In this document: positions 9,209-16,963 of the stretch, piece by piece
Position numbering within the stretch: the stretch's first letter is position 1
Layout of the letters: each line of letters opens with the position of its first letter
Origin: Guyparkeria sp. SCN-R1
GTDB lineage: Bacteria > Pseudomonadota > Gammaproteobacteria > Halothiobacillales > Halothiobacillaceae
Direction: 5' to 3'
NCBI RefSeq assembly: GCF_003932495.1
Contig: NZ_QZMT01000004.1
Coordinates: forward strand, 62,001-126,000
DNA length: 64,000 nt
The notes under the pieces: generated by a model
Told to the model about the DNA's origin: nothing
The model's input: only the letters and a program-made list of their open reading frames with translations
Database searches by the model: none
Program-made: the position numbers and the translations under genes

Positions 9209-10285
9209 ATGTGGCCCGAGTATTTCCTGTTTCTTCTCAAGACGCTGACGCTGGCGGTTGCCGTGATCTTCGTCGTGGCCGCGGTGGTGTCGGTCGTGGC
9301 GCAGGCGCGCAACACGCAGGCCGGCGACAGCCGGCTCAAGCCGCTGAAGATCCGCCGCCTCAACGAGGAGATCGAGTCCCGCAGCAAGCAGTTGCGCGAG
9401 GCGCTGAAAAAAACCGACGACGGCTGGAAGGCCAAGTGGGCCGATTTGCGCCAGCGGTTGCCCGGCGGCAAGAAGAAAGACGAGGGTGAGGCGCGCGCGG
9501 CTACCGAGGACAAACCGGCGAAAGTGGCCGAGGACAAGGGCGAAACGGATGCGTCGTCAAGCACCTTCGTGCTGCGTTTCCACGGTGACATCCGTGCCTC
9601 GGCGGTCGAGGCCCTGCGCGAAGAGGTCAGCGCCGTGCTGCAGGTGGCCGAGCCGGGTCGTGATCGGGTGCTGCTGGTGCTCGACAGTCCCGGTGGCGTG
9701 GTGCCGGGATATGGGCTCGCCGCCGCGCAGCTGGCGCGTCTGCGCAGTGCGGAAATCGAATTGATCGCGGTAGTCGACCGGGTCGCGGCGAGCGGGGGCT
9801 ACATGATGGCCGCCGTGGCCAATCGCATCGTGGCCGCACCGTTCGCGATTGTCGGCTCGATCGGCGTGGTCGCCCAGCTGCCCAATATCCATCGCTTGCT
9901 CAAGCGCAACGACATCGACGTCGAGCTGCACACCGCCGGGCAGTACAAGCGCACACTGACGTTGCTGGGCGAGAACACCGAGGCCGGGCGGGAGAAATTC
10001 CGCGAGGAGCTCGAGCAGACGCACGTGCTGTTCAAGGATTTCCTGAACCGCTATCGGCCGCAGCTGGACCTGGAGAAGCTCGCCACCGGTGAACACTGGT
10101 ACGGCGAGGATGCGCTCGAGCTGGCCCTGATCGACGAGATCGGTACCAGTGACGATCTTGTCCTGGAGGCGGTGAAGCAGGGCGATGCCTTCGAGATTAC
10201 CCAGCCGATAAAAAAACGCGGCCTGCTCAGCCGCCTGAGCGCCTCGGCCCAGGCGGTGCTGAGCGAGTGGCGCCAGCCGCTTTGA
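9209..10285 (+). CDS. sohB: SohB-like inner-membrane S49 signal-peptide peptidase
   Basis: 358 residues. One N-terminal transmembrane helix (~6-28), a charged linker, then a ClpP/crotonase-type S49 peptidase domain. The catalytic pair is visible: Ser195 in AASGGYMMAAVAN and Lys247 in GQYKRTLT. The substrate-groove segment LDSPGGVVPGYG is present. The family degrades cleaved signal peptides and envelope proteins, with the active site on the periplasmic side. ATG at 9209 gives the expected short cytoplasmic tip; the frame is open upstream without a better start. It stands alone. Confidence 0.9.
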   Translation: MWPEYFLFLLKTLTLAVAVIFVVAAVVSVVAQARNTQAGDSRLKPLKIRRLNEEIESRSKQLREALKKTDDGWKAKWADLRQRLPGGKKKDEGEARAATEDKPAKVAEDKGETDASSSTFVLRFHGDIRASAVEALREEVSAVLQVAEPGRDRVLLVLDSPGGVVPGYGLAAAQLARLRSAEIELIAVVDRVAASGGYMMAAVANRIVAAPFAIVGSIGVVAQLPNIHRLLKRNDIDVELHTAGQYKRTLTLLGENTEAGREKFREELEQTHVLFKDFLNRYRPQLDLEKLATGEHWYGEDALELALIDEIGTSDDLVLEAVKQGDAFEITQPIKKRGLLSRLSASAQAVLSEWRQPL

Positions 10286-10319
10286 GGCGGGGGCGAAAGC
10301 CCCGTTGCCGGGTAGGTTT

Positions 10320-12578
10320 TTACTTGCCCGTTGCCTGCCGATTGGCGTGGAACTGGGCGAGGATCTGGGCGTAGGTCTCGCCCACATCGCGGGCGAAATG
10401 GTCGATGGCGTGACGCCTTGCGGTGCTGATGGCCCGGTCGGCCATGGTTGCACGCAGCGCATCGTCCTCGATCAGTCGTTGGGCCGCCGTGGTCCAGCGG
10501 TCGATGTCTTCGGCGGTCTTGAAGCCGTTGCTCTCGTGGTTGACCACGTCGTCGATGCCGCTGGAGCGCACGGCAATCACCGGCATGCCTGCCGCCATCG
10601 CCTCGAGGATGACCATCCCCTGGGTCTCCGACTTCGAGGCGAACACGAACGCCTCACCCAGCTGGTAGTAGCGCGCCACCTCCTCGGGTGAAACGGCCCC
10701 GACCAGGATGACCACCTCGGTCAGGTCGAGCGCATCGATGCGCGCCTGCAGGCGCTCGCGCTCGTCGCCATCACCGATGATCAGGCAACGGAATGGCTGA
10801 TCGCTGCGCCGGCGCAACTCGTCCATCGCCGAGATCAGGAAATCGATGTTCTTTTCCCGCGAAAGCCGCGAGACGCTTACCAGCACGCGCTCGTTCGGGG
10901 CAATGCCTTGCTTGAGGCGCAGGGCCTCGACGGCCGCGGGTTCGTCGGCCTGGAACCGGTCGAAATCGATCCCGGTCGGGTGCACGTAGATCGAGGCGGT
11001 CACCCCGATCACCCGCAGGTATTCCTCTGCCGATTCGGTCGGCACGATCACCCCGTCGCAGCGATTGGCGAATCGCCGGATGGCGGTGTGTGCGATCAGG
11101 TTGCGGAACAGTGGGCCCGGCAACGGCACGAAGTGCGAGTAGTGCTCCAGGCGGGTGTGGTAGGTGAACACCGTCGGCACCTTCAGCCGGCGGGCATGCC
11201 ATTGCGCCGCCCAGCCTAGCCAGAAGGGGTGGTGGATGTGGATCAGGTCCGGGGCGAAGGTCTTCAGCCCCCGCCGGATGCGCGGCGAGACCGGGTTGGC
11301 CAGCCGGAATTCACTATTGCGGCCCATGGTCAGCAGGGTGGGGATGCGGACCACGTCGCTCTCCCGGTCATCCTGGTCGGCGTAGCTGGGCGCGATGATC
11401 CGCACGCGGTGGCTTAAATGTTCCAGCCCACGGCGCAGCCGGTCGATGGAGATGGGCACCCCGCCGATGAAGGGCAGATAGTTGTTGGTCACCATGGCGA
11501 TGGCGAGCGGTCGCCCCGTCCAGGGCGAGGTGTCCAGGTCGTAGTTCCGGTAATAGTCGCGCTCGACGAAGATCGTGCTGTAGAGCTTGATCGCCAGCAG
11601 GATCAGCAGGCCGAGCACCAGCAGGAAGTTGAGGTGGCCGACGTAGAACAGCGAGTGGATGAAGAACCACAGGCTCTCCAGCGTCTTGAAGACCTGGTGT
11701 TGGCCGATGTCGAGCCGCTCGACCGTGATCGCCACCTCACCATCACCGGTCTTCACGTCAACGTAGTGATAGAAGCTGGTCTCGTCGTTGAGCACCAGGC
11801 CGCCGGCCCCGCCGGTGACCACGTAGCGGACCCCGTCGCGTTGCTGTTCGTCGAACAGGTGCAGGTTGCTGGAGAACACCGCGTCGACGTCATGCGCGCG
11901 GAACAGCGAGTGAAGCCGGTCGCGGAAGGCCTCGTCGGTCAGATACTGGTCGTCGAAATCGAGCGGGCTTTTCTGGGTGGTGCGGAACATCGGGTGGCCG
12001 ATGAACACGAAGCGATGCGCGGCCGACGGGTCGCGCAACTGCTCCCTGAGCCAGTGAAGCTGGAAGGGGTAGGTGTCCGGGTCGGTGCTGTCGAGGAACA
12101 GGAACTGGCTGCCGCCGGCGCGAAAGCCGAAGAAGTACGGTCCGAAGTGCTCGTAGTAGTTAAACGAACCGAAGGCGCCGCTTTCCTTCTCGCCCACGGT
12201 GAGCAGGTAGGGCATGTCCAGGTGCGAGAGCGTGCGGTACAGGGCTCGATACTTGTCCTCGCCGCCCCCACTGACGGCGTTTCCGGCCGAGACCACGAAA
12301 TCGAACCCGGCGCGGTTGAGCCGCGGGACCATCTTGCGTTCGAACAGGCCGACCGAGTTGTTGATATTGCCGACGACGGCGAAACGCAGCGCGTCGTCGG
12401 CCGGGGCACCTGCTCGATTCTGGATGCGCTCGATCTGCTCGGCGTGGACTGCGTGGTAGGTGGTCTCGAAGATCGAGAGATACACCCGGTAGCCCACCAG
12501 CAGCAGGATTGCGGCCAGCGTCAGGTAGAAGGCCAGCTTGAGTCGGTGCGGCGTCAGCTTTTCCGACAGCCGGCTCAT
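10320..12578 (-). CDS. Fusion of degenerate metallophosphoesterase and GT4 glycosyltransferase
   Basis: A 752-residue membrane protein. A helix at ~15-33 is followed by a calcineurin-like phosphoesterase fold (~60-285), a hydrophobic pair (~300-340) and a GT-B family-4 glycosyltransferase (~365-745). The GT4 half is intact: GGVPISIDRLRRGL near its start, SRLSREKNIDFLISAM, and the EX7E-type donor site SKSETQGMVILEAMAAGMPVIA. In the phosphoesterase half, usual metal ligands are changed: VVGNINN for GDxH, SAGNAV for GD, VGEKES for GNHE, SNLHLF for GHxH. Only GHPMF keeps its histidine, so that domain may be structural. It overlaps the upstream flippase-like gene by ATGA, suggesting surface glycolipid assembly. 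The acceptor is unknown. Confidence 0.8.
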   Translation of the reverse strand: MSRLSEKLTPHRLKLAFYLTLAAILLLVGYRVYLSIFETTYHAVHAEQIERIQNRAGAPADDALRFAVVGNINNSVGLFERKMVPRLNRAGFDFVVSAGNAVSGGGEDKYRALYRTLSHLDMPYLLTVGEKESGAFGSFNYYEHFGPYFFGFRAGGSQFLFLDSTDPDTYPFQLHWLREQLRDPSAAHRFVFIGHPMFRTTQKSPLDFDDQYLTDEAFRDRLHSLFRAHDVDAVFSSNLHLFDEQQRDGVRYVVTGGAGGLVLNDETSFYHYVDVKTGDGEVAITVERLDIGQHQVFKTLESLWFFIHSLFYVGHLNFLLVLGLLILLAIKLYSTIFVERDYYRNYDLDTSPWTGRPLAIAMVTNNYLPFIGGVPISIDRLRRGLEHLSHRVRIIAPSYADQDDRESDVVRIPTLLTMGRNSEFRLANPVSPRIRRGLKTFAPDLIHIHHPFWLGWAAQWHARRLKVPTVFTYHTRLEHYSHFVPLPGPLFRNLIAHTAIRRFANRCDGVIVPTESAEEYLRVIGVTASIYVHPTGIDFDRFQADEPAAVEALRLKQGIAPNERVLVSVSRLSREKNIDFLISAMDELRRRSDQPFRCLIIGDGDERERLQARIDALDLTEVVILVGAVSPEEVARYYQLGEAFVFASKSETQGMVILEAMAAGMPVIAVRSSGIDDVVNHESNGFKTAEDIDRWTTAAQRLIEDDALRATMADRAISTARRHAIDHFARDVGETYAQILAQFHANRQATGK

Positions 12579-13651
12579 GAGACGCCTCGTCGGGTGGCCG
12601 CAATCTCGCGCTGGGTGACGAACAGCCCGATCAGCATGCCCAGATAGATCGTCAGCGCCCGCCAGGCGACGGTCACCAGCACCAGGTGCGAGGCGGTGAC
12701 GACATCACGGAAGAAGTAGCCGAACACGCCCTCGGCAATGCCCGAGGCCCCGGGCGTGGGCGAGAAGTACATGACGAAGGTGGTCATCACCATCCGACCG
12801 ATCACCAGCCAGTAGTCGAAGCCGTAGCCCAGGGCCCAGAAGAGCAGGGCGGGGAACGAGAACAGCGCCAGCAGGAAGATGGCCGTGAAGAGGAACGAGG
12901 CGGCGATGTCGAGCTTGCGCCCCTGGAAGTAGCGCACGAAGCCGTGGGCGAAGCGCTGCAGCTCGCGCACCAGCCGAAGGCGCCAGCGGTGATGTCGGCG
13001 CGGCCCGATCAGGTGCAGTGCTCGCAGCGCCTTGAGCAGGCCCAGCATCGGTCGCAACAGCCAGTTGCTGCGCATGACCAGGATCGTGAAGAAGCCCAGG
13101 TAAAGCGCGACCGACACGCTCAGGGTGATCACCAGAGAATCGCTCTGTGCCGCGCCCTCGGCGCCGGGGAGCGTGACCAGCAGGATGGGCGTGGCGCCGA
13201 AGATGAACAGCACGGCCAGTGCCGTGCGGATGGTGGTGGCCGTCAGCCCGGTGCCCACCGGTACGCCGCGCCGGCGCATGAACCAAACCTGGGCGACTCC
13301 GCCACCGGTGGCCAGCGGCGTGATGTTGGAGACGAAGATATTGAGAAACACCAGCCGGGCCATCGCCGATACCGGGATAGTGTGGCCCAGTGCGCGCAGG
13401 GTGAACCACAGGCGCAGGCCGTCGGCGGCGAAGTAGACCAGCAGCAGGGCGAGGCTGGCGAGGAGCAGCTGCCAGCCGAGCAGGCGTGCATCCCAGACGA
13501 TCTCGTGGCCGGCGACCTGTGAATAGACCGCCCAGGTGCCGGCGGCACTCAGCCCGACGAACAGCAAGGCGAACCACGCCAGTCGGCGGCCGCGGAAGGC
13601 CGGCTCGTCCTGGATCTCGAAGCGTTCGGGGTGGTGGTGAGGGTCGGTCAT
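12575..13651 (-). CDS. UPF0104 / lysylphosphatidylglycerol synthase-type membrane protein
   Basis: A 358-residue polytopic membrane protein with about eight to nine helices and a short His-rich cytoplasmic N terminus (PHHHPE). It matches the flippase-like integral membrane domain shared with MprF and AglD: LVFLNIFVSNITPLATGGG followed by a helix, and SPTPGASGIAEGVFGYFF near residue 300. It has no catalytic aminoacyl-transferase domain. It is the first gene of a two-gene operon with the GT4 fusion, so lipid or lipid-linked glycan transfer is plausible. Substrate unknown. Confidence 0.8.
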   Translation of the reverse strand: MTDPHHHPERFEIQDEPAFRGRRLAWFALLFVGLSAAGTWAVYSQVAGHEIVWDARLLGWQLLLASLALLLVYFAADGLRLWFTLRALGHTIPVSAMARLVFLNIFVSNITPLATGGGVAQVWFMRRRGVPVGTGLTATTIRTALAVLFIFGATPILLVTLPGAEGAAQSDSLVITLSVSVALYLGFFTILVMRSNWLLRPMLGLLKALRALHLIGPRRHHRWRLRLVRELQRFAHGFVRYFQGRKLDIAASFLFTAIFLLALFSFPALLFWALGYGFDYWLVIGRMVMTTFVMYFSPTPGASGIAEGVFGYFFRDVVTASHLVLVTVAWRALTIYLGMLIGLFVTQREIAATRRGVS

Positions 13652-13721
13652 GTCGCCTGGGGGGCTCGTCGCCGGCGCGGCCGGCTGGCGTCGGCACGGG
13701 CGGCGGGTGGGGCAGACACAG

Positions 13722-13743
13722 AAAAACCCGCGCGAGGCGGGTT
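13722..13743 (-). terminator. Terminator of the tRNA-Gly/tRNA-Cys unit
   Basis: Hairpin AACCCGC / GCGGGTT preceded on the plus strand by an A-run, hence a U-run in the minus-strand transcript, 20 nt past the tRNA-Cys CCA. Confidence 0.75.
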
Positions 13744-13764
13744 ATCCGTGACGTACATCAGTGT

Positions 13765-13838
13765 TGGAGGCTGGACCCGGAGTCGAACCGGGGTAAACGG
13801 ATTTGCAATCCGGTGCATAGCCACTCTGCCATCCAGCC
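13765..13838 (-). tRNA. tRNA-Cys (anticodon GCA)
   Basis: On the minus strand, GGCTGGA acceptor pairs with TCCAGCC, with a GCA anticodon in the loop TTGCAAA, T arm GGTTCGACTCC and encoded CCA. It lies 6 nt downstream of tRNA-Gly and is probably co-transcribed. Confidence 0.97.
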
Positions 13839-13844
13839 GAAATC

Positions 13845-13920
13845 TGGAGCGGGAAACCGGATTCGAACCGGCGACCCCAACCTTGGCAAGGTTGTGCTCT
13901 ACCAGCTGAGCTATTCCCGC
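13845..13920 (-). tRNA. tRNA-Gly (anticodon GCC)
   Basis: On the minus strand, GCGGGAA acceptor pairs with TTCCCGC, anticodon GCC sits in the loop TTGCCAA, T arm GGTTCGAATCC, encoded CCA. It is the first gene of the tRNA pair. Confidence 0.97.
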
Positions 13921-14028
13921 TTGAGGGGGCGCAATTTTCATCAGGAACCGCCCCCGTGTCAAGTCGTGCTTCGACGCGCCGCATGGCGCATCCCGGTCTG
14001 GGTGATCTGCCTCATGGCCGGACCGGGT

Positions 14029-14436
14029 TCAATGCCGCCGCAGTCGAGCCAATAACCAACGCTGCAACATACGGTTGCGCGATTGACGTGCCCGGTTACA
14101 CTCGGTGCGGTCGGCCTGCAGGCAGGAGGCCGGGTGACGCGAGTCGTGCAGTTCCGCCGAGCGGGCATCCAGGTAGATGCGCACGCGCAGGGTCACCGGG
14201 CGCTGGTGCGAATCGAGCACCTCGTGATCGGTGAATGCCATCTCCAGGGTGAAGCGCCCCCGCTCGGTTACCTGCGCGACCACGGAGAATCCCAGGGTGA
14301 ATTCATCACCCGGCGTCAGGCGCCGCAGGTCACCGAGCAGACGGCGAATCAGGATATAGTTCTGCTCGTAGAGATCCATCAGCTGATCGAATGGATCGTG
14401 TTCGATGGAGTGAGGAGTGCCGGTGTTGAGATTCAT
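14029..14436 (-). CDS. DUF1249 (YqiB-like) protein
   Basis: A 135-residue cytoplasmic protein. LMDLYEQNYILIRRLLGDL near the N terminus and the later VRIYLDARSAEL are the conserved blocks of the DUF1249 family, whose role is unknown. In E. coli the homologue lies near cpdA. I start at the ATG at 14436; a longer frame to 14532 has a non-family N terminus and would overlap the divergent transglycosylase more deeply. The C-terminal tail (~115-135) is unusually arginine-rich. Confidence 0.8.
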   Translation of the reverse strand: MNLNTGTPHSIEHDPFDQLMDLYEQNYILIRRLLGDLRRLTPGDEFTLGFSVVAQVTERGRFTLEMAFTDHEVLDSHQRPVTLRVRIYLDARSAELHDSRHPASCLQADRTECNRARQSRNRMLQRWLLARLRRH

Positions 14437-14485
14437 GTCCGCCAGTGTAAGGAAGCTCTGCGTGAATAGGAATGCTGCGGGCCGA

Positions 14486-15118
14486 ATGGTCCGTCGAGGG
14501 TTGCCCGGGGTGATCAGCCCAGTCGCCGCCACCGTGCTGTTCTCCCTGCTGGCAGCCGCGGCTGCCCAGGCGGATGTCTACAAGTATCGCGATGCCCAGG
14601 GCGTCGTGCACCTGACCAACGTGCCGCAGCAGTCGGCCAATGAACCCTACGCCCTGTGGCGCAAGAGCGAGGCGACCAAGCCCAAGGGGTGGCAGGACGG
14701 CTACCGTGTCATGCCGCGGCTGGTGCACGATCGCTATGTCGAGCCGGTTAACCGGTTTGCCGGCCTGTACGGTGTCGACCCGACGCTGATTCGCGCCGTC
14801 ATTCATGCCGAGAGCGCCTTTCGACCGGAAGTGGTCTCTCCCAAGGGGGCCGGTGGGCTGATGCAGCTGATGCCGGCAACCGCGGCGCGCTTTGACGTGG
14901 TCGACCGCTTCGATCCCGAGGACAACATCGCCGGTGGCGTGGCCTACCTCGCGCTGCTGCTCGAGATGTTCCAGGGGGATCGCGAACTGGCCGTGGCGGC
15001 CTACAACGCCGGCGAGGGTGCGGTGCAGCGTTACGGTGGGATTCCGCCCTATGAGGAGACGCGCACCTACGTCAAGCGGGTCATGCAGCTGCAGGCGGCC
15101 TACGCCGGCGCCGGATAA
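14486..15118 (+). CDS. Periplasmic lytic transglycosylase (DUF4124 + SLT domain)
   Basis: About 210 residues: a signal peptide (~1-28, ending AAAQA), a DUF4124 module (DVYKYRDAQGVVHLTNVP), then a Slt-type transglycosylase domain. The catalytic glutamate is in AVIHAESAF, followed by VSPKGAGGLMQLMPATAARF and VAAYNAGEGAVQRYGGIPPYEET. Such enzymes cleave peptidoglycan glycan strands to 1,6-anhydroMurNAc ends. In-frame starts also exist at 14417 (GTG) and 14435 (ATG); I chose 14486 because it gives a normal signal peptide, though its ribosome site is weak. Confidence 0.88.
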   Translation: MVRRGLPGVISPVAATVLFSLLAAAAAQADVYKYRDAQGVVHLTNVPQQSANEPYALWRKSEATKPKGWQDGYRVMPRLVHDRYVEPVNRFAGLYGVDPTLIRAVIHAESAFRPEVVSPKGAGGLMQLMPATAARFDVVDRFDPEDNIAGGVAYLALLLEMFQGDRELAVAAYNAGEGAVQRYGGIPPYEETRTYVKRVMQLQAAYAGAG

Positions 15119-15122
15119 GACC

Positions 15123-15638
15123 ATGTCATCCGACGAGCGACCCACCCGTCCCGAGCCGCCCGACCTGGCCGAAGAGGAGAGGCGGCTGGCGGCGTTTCTG
15201 GCGGGCCAGTCGGCCCTGGTGCTGGCCGTCGTGCCCGACGAGGAGAGCTTGCCGGAGATCGGCAGCTTGCCGTTCGTCCAGCATGACGACGCCTTTTGGG
15301 TACTCGCCAGCGAACTGGCCGCCCATACCCGTCCGCTGCTGCAACGCGGCGTCGCCCGCGTTGCCCTGATGGCCGACCAGTCGGCCACCCGCAATCCCTT
15401 TGCCCGCGAACGCGCCCACTGGGCGGCACGGGTCGAGGTTGTCGACCGCAAGGACGAGCGCTTTGCAGGCATCACCGCCGCCCTGCAAAAGCGCCACGGC
15501 AAGACAGTGGAACTGCTGTGCGGGCTGGGCGATTTCCACCTGCTGGGTCTTCGCCCCGGGGCGGGGCGCTACGTCAACGGTTTTGGCAGCGCGTTCGAGT
15601 TGGACGGGCTCACGGTTTGCCAGCAGCGGCGGCGTTAG
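15123..15638 (+). CDS. HugZ-like / pyridoxamine-phosphate-oxidase-fold protein
   Basis: A 171-residue cytoplasmic protein with the split-barrel flavin- or heme-binding fold. FVQHDDAFWVLASELAAHTRPLL, RVALMADQSATRNPFARERAHW and a C-terminal GLRPGAGRYVNGFGSAFEL are typical of HugZ-type heme-utilisation proteins. Exact ligand is unknown. The start is 4 nt after the transglycosylase stop. Its end overlaps, tail to tail, with a truncated dusA copy. The region from codon ~76 to the stop is duplicated at the far end of the island, where only a fragment remains; this is the intact copy. Confidence 0.8.
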   Translation: MSSDERPTRPEPPDLAEEERRLAAFLAGQSALVLAVVPDEESLPEIGSLPFVQHDDAFWVLASELAAHTRPLLQRGVARVALMADQSATRNPFARERAHWAARVEVVDRKDERFAGITAALQKRHGKTVELLCGLGDFHLLGLRPGAGRYVNGFGSAFELDGLTVCQQRRR

Positions 15639-15946
15639 CGCAGCAACTCGATCGCCTCGTCGATGACGTTCGGGTCGTCCGCGCGCCGGGGGGACTGCTC
15701 GCTCAGGTGGCGGCGGCAGGCACGCGCGCCGGGGCGGCCCTGGAACAGGGTCAGTATCGGCTTGATCAGGGTGGGCAGACGGGTGCCGCGGGCGATCTCG
15801 GCCGCCGCGTAGTCTCGATACGCCAGCAGCGCGGCCAGCTGGTCGGCGGTTTCCCCGTCGTCGAACAGGGCCGCATCGATGTCGGCCAGCAGGCCAACGT
15901 TCTGATAGGCCGCTCGGCCGACCATCACGCCATCGACCTCGGCGAG
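15348..15946. repeat. Left ~599-bp direct repeat of the hugZ-like/dusA junction
   Basis: Aligns with 30178-30776 at a constant offset of 14,830 bp without a visible gap. It covers the 3' half of the HugZ-like gene and the 3' third of dusA. The copies differ at scattered positions (by eye several percent). Homology stops abruptly at GACCTCGGCGAG, after which island sequence starts here and the rest of dusA continues in the right copy. Confidence 0.93.
15635..15946 (-). pseudogene. dusA: Truncated dusA duplicate (C-terminal ~103 codons)
   Basis: Reads in frame as the C terminus of tRNA-dihydrouridine synthase A, from GVMVGRAAYQNVGLLADIDAALF to ELLR and a stop. It is closely similar to the intact gene at the other island edge. 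It lacks the FMN-binding barrel and all catalytic parts, so it is a by-product of the repeat and not a functional gene. Confidence 0.92.
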
Positions 15947-15958
15947 TGAGTCGCGACC

Positions 15959-15973
15959 GTTTCAGTGCGGAAC
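15959..15973. promoter_or_regulatory. Upstream activator site 1 of RND operon
   Basis: GTTTCAGTGCGGAAC, an imperfect inverted repeat of form GTTYC-N5-GRAAC. It lies 97 bp before the sigma-54 -24 element and 43 bp before the second site. The same form recurs before the other two island sigma-54 promoters. Confidence 0.7.
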
Positions 15974-16001
15974 GAGGCGAGGTTCGCCAGTCCGGGATCC
16001 C

Positions 16002-16016
16002 GTTTCACCCTGAAAC
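16002..16016. promoter_or_regulatory. Upstream activator site 2 of RND operon
   Basis: GTTTCACCCTGAAAC with flanking CCC/GGG makes a nearly perfect 21-bp palindrome. It is 54 bp before the -24 element, a normal position for an NtrC-class activator. The activator encoded in the island is the obvious candidate to bind it. Confidence 0.75.
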
Positions 16017-16069
16017 GGGGCCGCGCTGCATCCACGGGCGTTCAACCACTTGGGGGGCTGCACTCTTAC

Positions 16070-16085
16070 TGGCACGCAGGTTGCA
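16070..16085 (+). promoter_or_regulatory. Sigma-54 promoter of the RND operon
   Basis: TGGCACGCAGGTTGCA matches the -24/-12 consensus TGGCACR-N4-TTGCW at every fixed base. It sits ~30 bp upstream of the first adaptor start, leaving a short leader with an AGAGGAGG ribosome site. Confidence 0.85.
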
Positions 16086-16114
16086 AGACCTGTGGTGTGG
16101 AAAGAGGAGGAAGC

Positions 16115-16963
16115 ATGAACAAGCGCGTGGCTCTGATCTTGACAGTGAGCTTGGCGTGGCACGGGTCCGCGCACGCCCACTCCGATACCAGTGGTTTTGC
16201 GGCCGATCACCATCATCATGAGGAGACCGGACCGGCTGCCATGGAGCCTCGGCAACGGCGGTTCCCGGCGACGGTCCGCTTCGACCCGCAGCACATCGAG
16301 AACGTGGTGCTCAAGGTCAACGCGCGGGTCGCCGGACTCGAAAATATCTTCGTCGGCCGGAAGGTGAGCGAGGGCGAGAGGCTGGCCGCGTTCGAGAGCG
16401 CCGAGCTCGAAACCTTACAGCGCACCTATCTCGAAACCTTTCGCAACATACAGCTCATCGCCCAGATCAGCCTGACCTCCGAGGAGAAGCTGATCGAAGG
16501 GCGGATGAACCTGGAGTGGCGCGGCCTTTCCGAGGACGGCGTCCAGCTCATCGAGGATCTGCGCAAACCGCTCACGAGCGTGCCCATCGAGTCGCCGGTG
16601 GACGGCTACATTCTCGACATCCGGGTGGTCGACGGCCAAATCGTCAACGCCGGCGCGGCATCCGGTCTTTTCAGCACTGCCGGTACTACCGTTTTCCGCG
16701 TCGCAAGCAGCGCTTCCATCATCGTAGAGGCCGAAATTCCTGCGGAGCAGAGCCGCGAGATGCAGCCCGGGAGTCCGGCGACGCTCTGGGTGACGAATGG
16801 CGGTGGCCGTGAACCGCTTCGGGCCATGGTCGATCAGGTCTCCGGCATCGTGAACCCGGCCAATCAACGCCGTCTGGTGCGCCTCACGCCGATACCGGGG
16901 CCGGGGATAGCCCTGCTGCGCGACGGGGCGCGGCTGCAGGTCTCCATCGGAGGGCAGTCATGA
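16115..16963 (+). CDS. RND periplasmic adaptor 1 (short CusB/HlyD-like)
   Basis: 282 residues with a signal peptide (~1-22, cleaved after AHA) and a His-rich start (DHHHHEE). It has a barrel-sandwich lipoyl segment split by a helical hairpin (VNARVAGLENIFVGRKVSEGERLAAFESAELETLQRTYLE... and SPVDGYILDIRVVDGQIVNAG) and a beta-barrel part. It is ~120 residues shorter than CusB, lacking a clear C-terminal membrane-proximal domain. It would link an inner-membrane RND pump to an outer-membrane channel. ATG at 16115 follows AGAGGAGG. Its stop overlaps the next adaptor by ATGA. Having two adaptors in tandem is unusual; a mixed adaptor hexamer is possible. Confidence 0.85.
   Translation: MNKRVALILTVSLAWHGSAHAHSDTSGFAADHHHHEETGPAAMEPRQRRFPATVRFDPQHIENVVLKVNARVAGLENIFVGRKVSEGERLAAFESAELETLQRTYLETFRNIQLIAQISLTSEEKLIEGRMNLEWRGLSEDGVQLIEDLRKPLTSVPIESPVDGYILDIRVVDGQIVNAGAASGLFSTAGTTVFRVASSASIIVEAEIPAEQSREMQPGSPATLWVTNGGGREPLRAMVDQVSGIVNPANQRRLVRLTPIPGPGIALLRDGARLQVSIGGQS

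Noticed and set aside
10288-10304. GC-rich hairpin after sohB as a terminator
   Set aside because: The stem GGGGC-GAAA-GCCCC is good, but the T-run comes ~13 nt later, so rho-independent termination is doubtful.
15962-16294. Open frames on both strands across the RND control region
   Set aside because: They run through the paired activator sites and sigma-54 promoter; the annotated adaptor start at 16115 has a proper ribosome site and signal peptide.
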